This document shows, in pieces, positions 1-5,454 of a DNA stretch of 7,721 nucleotides (position 1 is the stretch's first letter; every line of letters starts with the position of its first letter). A program made the position numbers and the translations under genes. Source of the DNA: CAZKEG01 sp964601575 (lineage in GTDB: Bacteria; Desulfobacterota; Thermodesulfobacteria; Thermodesulfobacteriales; Thermodesulfatatoraceae). A model generated the notes under the pieces. It saw nothing but the letters and a program-made list of their open reading frames with translations, did no database searches and was not told the DNA's origin. The stretch covers positions 1-7,721 of the forward strand of contig CAZROA010000082.1 in the NCBI GenBank assembly GCA_964601575.1, read 5' to 3'.

Positions 1-2
1 GT

Positions 3-44
3 CTGGCTCGTGAGGAAGCCCGGCGGGCGAAGGAGGAGGGCTAG
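3..44 (+). CDS. C-terminal end of an unidentified upstream gene (partial)
   Basis: The reading frame from base 3 is open and gives the tail LAREEARRAKEEG before a TAG stop at 42-44. The A/G-rich, charged, helical tail looks like a genuine protein C-terminus. Its stop shares one base with the GTG start of ubiX (TAGTG), an arrangement typical of translationally coupled genes. The last codons (GAG GAG GGC) also supply the Shine-Dalgarno sequence of ubiX. Thirteen residues are too few to name a family. A UbiD-type decarboxylase would fit the UbiX/UbiA context, but nothing here shows it. Confidence 0.5.
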   Translation: MAREEARRAKEEG

Positions 45-615
45 TGCGCTCTAAGTTTTTGGTGGCTATTACCGGAGCCAGTGGCGCCCCTTATGCCGTG
101 GCCTTTTTGAGGCTTCTTAAGGAAAAAGAGATCCCGGTGGATTTGATCGTCTCTGAAGCCGGGGAGAAGGTGGTAGAACATGAGACCGGTCTTTGTTTGA
201 AGGACCTCCGTTTGCTTGGCGAGAATCTCTTTTTAGCCCGAGAAATTGCTCTCCTCCGGCCAGTGGCTCTGCCGGCTATAAGGCCATGGTCATCATCCCT
301 TGTACCATGGGGACCCTTTCGGCGGTGGCCCAGGGGGCAGCGCGTAATCTCATCCATCGCGCGGCAGACGTCATGCTCAAGGAAAGGAGGCCTTTGGTCT
401 TAGTAGTTCGCGAAACGCCCTTTAATCTCATTCATTTACGCAATATGCTCCAGGCGGCAGAGGCCGGGGCTGTTATTTATCCGGCCATGCCTGCCTTCTA
501 TCACCATCCCCAAGATCTCTCTGAGATGATAAATTTTTTCGTCAAACGGCTAGCAGAATTTTTAGGCCTAGAGATCCCAGAACTTAAGCGCTGGGGAGGT
601 AACGGTGTGGCGTAA
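44..615 (+). pseudogene. ubiX: Flavin prenyltransferase UbiX, reading frame broken by an apparent 1-base deletion
   Basis: UbiX joins dimethylallyl phosphate to FMN to make the prenylated flavin cofactor of UbiD-type decarboxylases. In futalosine-type menaquinone synthesis the equivalent role is called MqnM. Residues 1-69 (44-250) carry the N-terminal flavin-binding stretch ITGASGAPYA and end at AREIA. The rest of the protein then continues in the -1 frame from about 250 with PPASGS, VIIPCTMGTLSA, RAADVMLKERRPLVLVVRE and AFYHHPQ, all UbiX hallmarks. Joining the halves by stepping back one base at 250 gives 190 aa, matching the 189 aa of E. coli UbiX and aligning AREIAS-PPASGS with its ARDIAA-SISSGS. 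Unrepaired, the frame from 44 stops at 403. The GTG start has a strong AGGAGG upstream. Conservation on both sides suggests a sequencing or assembly error, or a very recent mutation. The family call is secure, but whether the gene works is not. Confidence 0.9.
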
Positions 616-1456
616 GATTCGTATCCTCTTGGAGATGATCAAGTTCGAGCACACCATCTTTGCCCTTCCTTTTGCCTATACCGGGGCCTTTTTGGCGGCT
701 AGGGGTTGGCCCCCTCTGCGAGAGGCCCTTCTGATCTTAGGGGCCATGGTTGGGGCGAGGACGGCGGCCATGACCTTCAATCGCATCGTCGATCTGCCCT
801 TTGATGCCGAAAACCCGAGGACCAGGAACCGCCCCCTGGTTACCGGTGAGGTAAAACTCCGGGATGCCTGGTTGATGTTTATCATCTCTGTGGTCTTCTT
901 CTTCCTCTGTGCCAAAGGGCTAAATCCCTTGGCCTTTAAGCTCTCACCTATAGCCCTTTTAGTAACCTTGGCCTATTCGTACACCAAGCGTTTTACTTGG
1001 CTTTGTCATGTCTTTTTGGGCTTGGCCATCGGGCTTGCCCCGCTGGCTGGTTGGGTGGCTATCCAAGGGGCCTTTGATCGTTTGCCGGTCTTTCTCTCTC
1101 TTGGAGTAGTCTTCTGGGTGGCGGGGTTTGATATCCTCTATGCCTGTCTTGACGAAGAATATGATCGCCGGCGGGGGCTTTATTCTATCCCAGCCAAGTT
1201 TGGTCGCCGGCGGGCCTTTGCCATCTCGGCCTTTTTTCATACCCTGGCCTTTCTACTCTTCCTTTTCGTGGGGATATTGGCCAAGCTTTCATGGTTTTAC
1301 TACCTTGGGCTCTTGATCACCTTGATCCTCTTTGTGGCTCAAAGGGTGGTCATTAGCCCTGATGATCTTTCGCGTTTAGATCTTTCTTTTTTTACCTTTA
1401 ATGGGGCTATAAGTGTGGTATTATTTTTAGGAACAGCCTTTGCTCTTTGTTTTTAA
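605..1456 (+). CDS. UbiA-family prenyltransferase, MqnP-like (menaquinone biosynthesis)
   Basis: This is a 283-residue integral membrane prenyltransferase that should attach a polyprenyl chain to an aromatic quinone precursor. The first prenyl-diphosphate/Mg2+ motif is FNRIVDLPFDAENPRTRNRP (residues 58-77, with N59, D63 and D67). The second is DILYACLDEEYD (D176, D183, D187), followed by GLYSIPAKFG. These wordings match the 'UbiA-other' branch linked to futalosine-pathway MqnP better than ubiquinone UbiA, which usually has an NDxxDxxxD first motif. About eight or nine hydrophobic segments span the chain. The GTG start lies inside the end of ubiX (11-bp overlap) and is preceded by GGGGAGGT at 593-600. 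The overlap suggests coupled translation, and pairing with UbiX supports a quinone role. The substrate (the dihydroxynaphthoate of the futalosine route versus 4-hydroxybenzoate) is inferred. Confidence 0.87.
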   Translation: MWRKIRILLEMIKFEHTIFALPFAYTGAFLAARGWPPLREALLILGAMVGARTAAMTFNRIVDLPFDAENPRTRNRPLVTGEVKLRDAWLMFIISVVFFFLCAKGLNPLAFKLSPIALLVTLAYSYTKRFTWLCHVFLGLAIGLAPLAGWVAIQGAFDRLPVFLSLGVVFWVAGFDILYACLDEEYDRRRGLYSIPAKFGRRRAFAISAFFHTLAFLLFLFVGILAKLSWFYYLGLLITLILFVAQRVVISPDDLSRLDLSFFTFNGAISVVLFLGTAFALCF

Positions 1457-1458
1457 GC

Positions 1459-1487
1459 TTGTCCTTTAGAAAAAATCTTCCTATACT
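1459..1487 (+). promoter_or_regulatory. Sigma70-like promoter for greA
   Basis: A -35 element TTGTCC (1459-1464, 4 of 6 consensus matches) and a -10 element TATACT (1482-1487) are separated by exactly 17 bases. They lie just after the ubiA stop. The predicted start point, near 1493-1495, falls at the first bases of the leader hairpin. No other good promoter is visible before greA. The assignment rests on sequence match only. Confidence 0.6.
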
Positions 1488-1492
1488 AGTTT

Positions 1493-1530
1493 AAGCACCG
1501 CCTGTTTTAAACGGGCGGTGCTTTTGTTTA
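1493..1530 (+). terminator. Strong hairpin plus T-run between ubiA and greA (terminator or leader attenuator)
   Basis: The arm AAGCACCGCCTGTTT (1493-1507) pairs with AAACGGGCGGTGCTT (1509-1523), with one G-U pair. Realistically this is a stem of about 12 bp with a TTTTAAA-like loop. TTTTGTTT follows directly. It has the form of an intrinsic terminator for the ubiX-ubiA operon. However, it lies downstream of the greA promoter and begins at the predicted transcript start, so it would also be the 5' end of the greA leader. It may therefore end readthrough from ubiA, stabilise greA mRNA, or attenuate greA. Confidence 0.75.
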
Positions 1531-1554
1531 TGAGTCAAGAGTTGGAGGTATGGG

Positions 1555-2025
1555 ATGGAACGTATTCCTATGACGCGCAAAGGTTACGAAGAGTTGCGAG
1601 AAGAACTTCGTAAACTACAGACCACCGAACGCCAGAAGATCATCAAAGCCATCGAAGAAGCCAGGGCCCATGGGGATATCTCAGAAAACGCCGAATATCA
1701 AGCGGCTAAGGAGAAACAGGCCCATATCGAGGGCCGCATCCAAGAGTTGAGTGATCGTTTGGCTCGAGCCGAGGTGGTCGATTTTCCTAAGACTCCCCCG
1801 GAGCGGGTCCAGTTTGGGGTTAAGGTCACCTTGTTGAATCTAGACACCGATGAAGAGGTGGCCTACCGTCTAGTTGGTCCTTATGAATCCGACGTGAGTA
1901 AGGGCCTCATTTCGGTGACCTCTCCCCTGGGTCGGGCCTTGATCGGGAAGGAAGAAGGGGACGAAGTAGAGGTCCAAACGCCCAAGGGGATCAAGGTCTA
2001 CGAAATTTTGAAGATAGAGGTCTAA
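1555..2025 (+). CDS. greA: Transcription elongation factor GreA
   Basis: GreA enters the secondary channel of RNA polymerase and stimulates cleavage of backtracked RNA, so that stalled complexes can restart. The 156-residue product is near the 158 aa of E. coli GreA. Residues 1-75 form the N-terminal coiled coil. The tip motif GDISENAEY (40-48) carries D41 and E44, the acidic residues that coordinate the catalytic Mg2+. The C-terminal FKBP-like domain contains SPLGRALIGKEEGDEV (123-138). The ATG at 1555 is preceded by GGAGGT at 1544-1549 with a five-base gap. Another ATG at 1550 is out of frame. The gene has its own promoter and a hairpin leader, and its stop overlaps the start of the next gene. 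Confidence 0.96.
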   Translation: MERIPMTRKGYEELREELRKLQTTERQKIIKAIEEARAHGDISENAEYQAAKEKQAHIEGRIQELSDRLARAEVVDFPKTPPERVQFGVKVTLLNLDTDEEVAYRLVGPYESDVSKGLISVTSPLGRALIGKEEGDEVEVQTPKGIKVYEILKIEV

Positions 2026-2507
2026 TGGAAGGTCTCTCCTCCATTGATCAAAGGCTCCTTGATCTCTTGCAAGAGGAGTTTCCCTTATCCCCCCGGCCTT
2101 TTTTAATTGTGGGGGAAAGGCTTGGTCTCTCTGAAGAGGAAGTCCTTGAACGCCTAAAGGTCTTAAAGGAGAAGGGATTCCTTCGGCACTTGGGGGCCAG
2201 TCTTGATTCCCGACGCCTGGGTTTTGTGACCACCCTTTGTGCCGTAGCTGTACCTGAGGAAAGGGCCGAGGAGGTGGCTCACCAAATCGCCGATCATCCA
2301 GAGGTCACCCATTGCTATCTCAGGCGACATCGTTTCAATATTTGGTTTACCTTGGTGGCCAAAGGTGAGGAAGAAGTCAGGCGTATTTTGAAAGAGATCG
2401 AGAAAGAGACCGGTTTTCCCCCTAGATCCTTTCCTGCCACCAAGATGTTTAAGCTCAGGGCTACCTTTCGCCTGACGAAGAACGAAGGTGGAAATAGAGA
2501 TAAATAG
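2025..2507 (+). CDS. Siroheme decarboxylase-type Lrp/AsnC-family protein (AhbA/AhbB-like, closer to AhbA)
   Basis: AhbA and AhbB together decarboxylate siroheme to 12,18-didecarboxysiroheme, an early step of the alternative heme pathway of sulfate reducers and archaea; NirD/L/G/H are relatives in heme d1 synthesis. The 160-residue protein has an N-terminal winged helix-turn-helix (about residues 6-55) and an Lrp-like ligand-binding domain. Family markers are LRHLGASLDSRRLGF (53-67), a VPEERAEEV stretch, and THCYLRRHRFNIWFTL (95-110). The last resembles the AhbA-type YLRxHxxNxWFTL motif, with H96 and H102 as candidate active-site residues. Choosing AhbA over AhbB is from remembered motifs and is tentative. 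An Lrp-like regulator is less likely given these motifs. The ATG shares one base with the greA stop (TAATG), with AGAGG upstream. No partner subunit lies in view. Confidence 0.75.
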   Translation: MEGLSSIDQRLLDLLQEEFPLSPRPFLIVGERLGLSEEEVLERLKVLKEKGFLRHLGASLDSRRLGFVTTLCAVAVPEERAEEVAHQIADHPEVTHCYLRRHRFNIWFTLVAKGEEEVRRILKEIEKETGFPPRSFPATKMFKLRATFRLTKNEGGNRDK

Positions 2508-3093
2508 CCACCAATACCCCGCAAAAGGCGATCAGGAACCAAGAACCGCGTTTGATCCAGAGCTTGAGCAAGGCTTCGTTTGCCCCTACCAGATAACCGG
2601 CCAAGGCCAGGACACAGACCCAAATCCCGGCCCCAAGGGCAGTATAAAGGCTAAAGAGGAAGAAGTTCATCTTGGCCAATCCAGCAGGGAGGGAGATATA
2701 TTGCCGGATGCCCGGCAGAAGGCGCCCAACAAAGGTGCTGATATGCCCATGCCGGTCAAAGAAATTTTCCACCCGCACCAGGGTATGTTCACCGAGGAAG
2801 AGATACCGACCATAAGAAAAGATAAAACGCTGGACCAAAGGCCTTCCAAGGCGGATGGCCAAAAAATAGTTGACCCAGGCCCCGAGGAGGCTGCCAAAGA
2901 CACCAGAGACAATAACCCAAAAGAGACTAAACTGGCCTTTGGAGGCCAGATAAGCCGCCGGAGGGATGACTACTTCTCTTGGGAAGGGAAAAAAAGAAGA
3001 CTCTAAGGCCATGAGAAGGATTATCCCCGGATAGCCTAAATGGCTTACCGTCTCTAACAGGAAATTGATGATCCCGTGAAGAATACCTGACAT
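2461..3093 (-). CDS. DedA-family (SNARE-associated/VTT domain) membrane protein
   Basis: DedA proteins are inner-membrane proteins needed for membrane homeostasis; several act in recycling undecaprenyl phosphate or phosphatidylethanolamine, or depend on the proton gradient. The product has 210 residues, the usual size. Conserved features are E31 and E40 around ESSFFPFPREVVIPP, GSLLGAWVNYFLAIRLGRP (67-85) and the signature GRLLPGIRQYISLPAGLAKM (123-142). R124 and R130 in that signature are spaced like the two essential arginines of E. coli YqjA. Hydrophobic helices lie near 20-30, 55-80, 143-170 and 184-202, and the tail is basic. The ATG at 3093 has only a weak GAGAG just before it. It follows fmdB on the same strand, and its 3' end overlaps the convergent ahb-like gene by 47 bp. 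The specific lipid or ion substrate cannot be told. Confidence 0.9.
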   Translation of the reverse strand: MSGILHGIINFLLETVSHLGYPGIILLMALESSFFPFPREVVIPPAAYLASKGQFSLFWVIVSGVFGSLLGAWVNYFLAIRLGRPLVQRFIFSYGRYLFLGEHTLVRVENFFDRHGHISTFVGRLLPGIRQYISLPAGLAKMNFFLFSLYTALGAGIWVCVLALAGYLVGANEALLKLWIKRGSWFLIAFCGVLVAIYLYFHLRSSSGER

Positions 3094-3103
3094 CTCTCAT
3101 TCA

Positions 3104-3118
3104 ACCGCAACCTGCGGT
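3104..3118 (-). repeat. Short perfect inverted repeat between fmdB and dedA
   Basis: ACCGCA (3104-3109) and TGCGGT (3113-3118) pair perfectly around a three-base ACC loop, in the 37-bp gap between the two minus-strand genes. No T-run follows on either strand, so it is not a normal intrinsic terminator. It could be an intercistronic mRNA structure or chance. Confidence 0.4.
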
Positions 3119-3130
3119 CTAACCCGTTGC

Positions 3131-3331
3131 TCATTTAAATCCCGAGCTGCCCGAGCCACAGGAAGAAGTGATATTCTGGGTGCCAGTAGAGCAACTGAAC
3201 GAGGAAAGCAATTTTTTGACCCTGGAGCTGCCACAAGAAGGACAAGTGATTCCCTGGGCCTCCTTGATGGAAAGGCAAAGTTTTTCAAAGGTGGCCTGAC
3301 AATCAAGACAATAAAATTCATATATAGGCAT
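3131..3331 (-). CDS. FmdB-type small zinc-ribbon protein
   Basis: This 66-residue protein begins MPIYEFYCLDC, the typical opening of the FmdB family (putative regulatory zinc ribbons, named from a methylotroph amidase operon, of unproven function). Two CxxC knuckles, C8/C11 and C30/C33 (CPSCGSSRVKKLLSSF), should bind one zinc ion. The C-terminal tail is rich in Ser, Gly and Cys (C47, C58). The ATG at 3331 is chosen over an upstream in-frame TTG at 3355 because MPIYEF is the family's conserved N-terminus, and a purine-rich AAAGGGGGA (3342-3350) lies about ten bases upstream. It is probably the first gene of an operon with dedA. The DUF488 gene is divergent, 51 bp away. Confidence 0.85.
   Translation of the reverse strand: MPIYEFYCLDCQATFEKLCLSIKEAQGITCPSCGSSRVKKLLSSFSCSTGTQNITSSCGSGSSGFK
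3296..3326 (+). promoter_or_regulatory. Weak candidate promoter for the DUF488 gene
   Basis: CTGACA (3296-3301) and TATATA (3321-3326) could serve as -35 and -10 elements, but the spacer is 19 bases, longer than ideal. They lie inside the 5' part of fmdB on the opposite strand, so this promoter would make RNA antisense to the fmdB start. The match is only modest. Confidence 0.25.
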
Positions 3332-3382
3332 AGGGACCCATCCCCCTTTAGGCAAAATGGTTTTCCGGCAGAAAGATAAGCG

Positions 3383-3865
3383 ATGTTAGGAGAGATGCAA
3401 GGTCAGAGGCTGAGAATCTATACCTTAGGGACCAGCACCCGTAGCTTTGAAGAGTTTTTGGCCATTTTGAAACATTACGGAATCAAGCAAGTGATAGATG
3501 TGCGCTCTTTCCCCAAGAGTAAACGTTACCCTCACTTTGATCGGGAAGAACTGGCCGAAAAATTACCCTTTTATGGTATTGTCTATTGGTGGTTTGGGCC
3601 GGAGCTTGGTGGTTATCGCCGAGGAGGTTACAAGGCCTATATGCAGACCGAGGCCTTTGCCAAAGGGCTTGTCCACTTGATAGAAAAGGCCAAGACTAGG
3701 TCGACGGTCCTCATTTGTGCCGAAAGATTTCCTTGGAAATGCCATCGACGCTTTATCGCGCAAAAACTAGAGGAAAAAGGCATCGAGGTGATCCATATCC
3801 TGGACAAGGAACGCACCTGGCAAAGATCGTCCCAAAGACAATTGGTCTTAGATTTTGATAAATGA
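3383..3865 (+). CDS. DUF488-family protein
   Basis: The 160-residue product is a clear member of DUF488, widespread small cytoplasmic proteins with no settled function. Conserved landmarks in order are TLGTSTRSFEEF (14-25), the DVRSFPKSKRYPHF block (39-52), LGGYRR (75-80), ICAE (111-114) and PWKCHRRFIA (117-126). The CAE...CHR cysteines (C112, C120), with nearby acidic and basic residues, are the family's likely functional site. The start is uncertain. ATG 3383 has only a weak purine stretch before it. ATG 3395, four codons later, follows AGGAGAG but with a very short gap. Neither choice affects the conserved core, which begins near residue 11. It is divergent from fmdB, and 68 bp separate it from mltF. 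Confidence 0.88.
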   Translation: MLGEMQGQRLRIYTLGTSTRSFEEFLAILKHYGIKQVIDVRSFPKSKRYPHFDREELAEKLPFYGIVYWWFGPELGGYRRGGYKAYMQTEAFAKGLVHLIEKAKTRSTVLICAERFPWKCHRRFIAQKLEEKGIEVIHILDKERTWQRSSQRQLVLDFDK

Positions 3866-3933
3866 GATGTACTTGCCGGTCCGGAAAAATCAAAAATTCC
3901 AATAAAATATCTAGTTATTTATAAGGTATTTCG

Positions 3934-5400
3934 ATGAAGGATCTCCCTTTGATGACCGATTGGAGAGACATGCGGCGGGCTAAGCTTCTCTTCTTCTCTC
4001 TCCTAGTAGGGCTCTTGTTTATCTCGGGATGTCTCAAACATAGCCGGCTAGATAGGATCAAGGAACGGGGAGAGCTGCGGATCGTGACCTTAAATGCCCC
4101 TACTACCTATTATGAATATCGAGATGAACCCGCTGGTTTTGAATATGAGCTGGCCTCAGCCCTGGCCCGGCATCTAGGGGTCAGGCCTCGTTTCATCGTC
4201 AAAGACACCATTACCCAGGTCTTTGAGGCCTTGGAGGATGGGGAGGCTGATCTAGCGGCGGCGGGCTTGACCCTTACCCCGGAACGTCAGAGGCGCTTTC
4301 TCTGTAGCCTTCCTTATTATGAAGTGGTGCAACAGGTGGTCTGCCGGCGAGGGAGTCCCTGCCCCAAATCCGTAAAGGACCTCATCGGGCGCACCTTGGT
4401 CGTCCCCAAGGACAGTAGCTATGAAGAACAACTCAGGTCTTTGAAGCAAAAATATCCTGATCTTACCTGGAAAAGCAGCCCTGAGCTAAGTACCGAAGAA
4501 CTTTTGGAAAGGGTTTGGCAAAGAAAGATCGATTGTGTGGTGGCGGATTCAAACATTGTGGCCATCACCAGGCGTTATTACCCAGAGCTTCTTATCTGCT
4601 TGAACTTAACCAAGCCCCAAAAGTTGGTCTGGATGATGCCCAAGGACGCCACTGAGCTTCAGGCGGTGGTCAATGAATGGTTAGAGCAATACCTCCAATC
4701 CACTGCCTATAAAAATTTGGTCGAAAAATACTATGGTTTTATAGAAATCTTTGATTACTTAGACGTCAAACGTTTTATACGACGTATTCATACCTTGCTC
4801 CCGCGGTATCGTCCCCTCTTTGAACTGGCTGCCTCTAAGTACGGATTGGACTGGACCTTATTAGCTGCCGTGGCCTATCAGGAATCTCACTGGAAGCGCT
4901 GGAGCCGGAGCCCTACCGGTGTCCGGGGGATCATGATGCTCACCCTCAACACGGCCCGTGAACTGGGGATCACCAATCGCCTTGATCCCGAGCAGAGCAT
5001 TATGGGTGGGGCGCGTTATCTGGCCAAGATCCGGGCTAGACTACCGGCCTCAATCAAGGATCCAGATCGGGAGTGGTTTATGCTTGCGGCCTATAACGTG
5101 GGCTTTGGTCACCTAATGGATGCCCGGGAACTGGCTGCCAAACTGGGCAAGGACCCGGATCGATGGCAGGATGTGGCCGAGGTCTTGCCCTTGCTTTCCC
5201 GAAAGAAATATTATCGCCACCTAAAACACGGATACGCCCGGGGCTGGGAACCGGTGATCTATGTCCAACGGATAAGAAACTATGTGGATATCCTACAGCA
5301 GACCTTGGGGCTCAAAAAGACCACCGCCTCCAGGAATAGACTCCAACAGGAAGAGTTGGCTGAGACCTCTACATCAACCCTCAAGGTCGCTTCGCCATAA
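3934..5400 (+). CDS. mltF: Membrane-bound lytic murein transglycosylase F (MltF-like lipoprotein)
   Basis: MltF cuts the MurNAc-GlcNAc bond of peptidoglycan to form 1,6-anhydroMurNAc ends, working from the outer membrane. The product has 488 residues (E. coli 518). A lipoprotein signal ends in ISGC, with C33 as the lipidation site. Residues about 45-270 form a periplasmic solute-binding-like (SBP_bac_3) domain, from RGELRIVTLNAPTTYY to VEKYYGFI. Residues about 290-460 form an SLT lysozyme-like domain. Its AYQESHW motif holds catalytic E317 (E314 in E. coli), followed by SPTGVRGIMMLTLNTA, SIMGGARYL and AAYNVGFGH. ATG 3934 has AAGGT six bases upstream. In-frame ATG 3970, behind GGAGAG, would give a shorter, more typical lipoprotein signal beginning MRRAKLL with Cys at 21, and may be the true start. 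The family call is firm. Confidence 0.93.
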   Translation: MKDLPLMTDWRDMRRAKLLFFSLLVGLLFISGCLKHSRLDRIKERGELRIVTLNAPTTYYEYRDEPAGFEYELASALARHLGVRPRFIVKDTITQVFEALEDGEADLAAAGLTLTPERQRRFLCSLPYYEVVQQVVCRRGSPCPKSVKDLIGRTLVVPKDSSYEEQLRSLKQKYPDLTWKSSPELSTEELLERVWQRKIDCVVADSNIVAITRRYYPELLICLNLTKPQKLVWMMPKDATELQAVVNEWLEQYLQSTAYKNLVEKYYGFIEIFDYLDVKRFIRRIHTLLPRYRPLFELAASKYGLDWTLLAAVAYQESHWKRWSRSPTGVRGIMMLTLNTARELGITNRLDPEQSIMGGARYLAKIRARLPASIKDPDREWFMLAAYNVGFGHLMDARELAAKLGKDPDRWQDVAEVLPLLSRKKYYRHLKHGYARGWEPVIYVQRIRNYVDILQQTLGLKKTTASRNRLQQEELAETSTSTLKVASP

Positions 5401-5454
5401 TCTCATCAGGCTTAGGGATCGCCTAGTCCAGAGGAATCGATTAAAAATTTTTCC

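Noticed and set aside
229..235. C-TTT-TTA as a programmed -1 slippery site in ubiX
   Set aside because: A slip here would change conserved AREIA to SPRNC, the heptamer lacks the usual XXX start, and I see no clear downstream structure. A simple base loss near 250 explains the data better.
959..1240. Minus-strand reading frame opposite the UbiA-family gene
   Set aside because: The + strand holds both prenyltransferase aspartate motifs. The minus frame has no recognisable motif and no ribosome site that stands out.
2488..3006. Long + strand reading frame opposite dedA (172 codons)
   Set aside because: It is polar and rich in Pro, Lys and Asp with no family motif. The minus strand reads as a clear DedA protein with conserved motifs, so this is a shadow frame.
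3876..3900. CCGGTCCGG followed by an A-rich run after the DUF488 gene as a terminator
   Set aside because: The repeat leaves a one-base loop, and the tail is A-rich rather than T-rich on the + strand, so it does not make a credible intrinsic terminator.
3903..3925. A/T-rich TAAAAT and TATAAG boxes as mltF promoter -10 elements
   Set aside because: TAAAAT has no -35-like hexamer at 16-18 bases, and TATAAG overlaps the ribosome site and would place the start point at the ATG. A promoter is likely in this gap but cannot be assigned.
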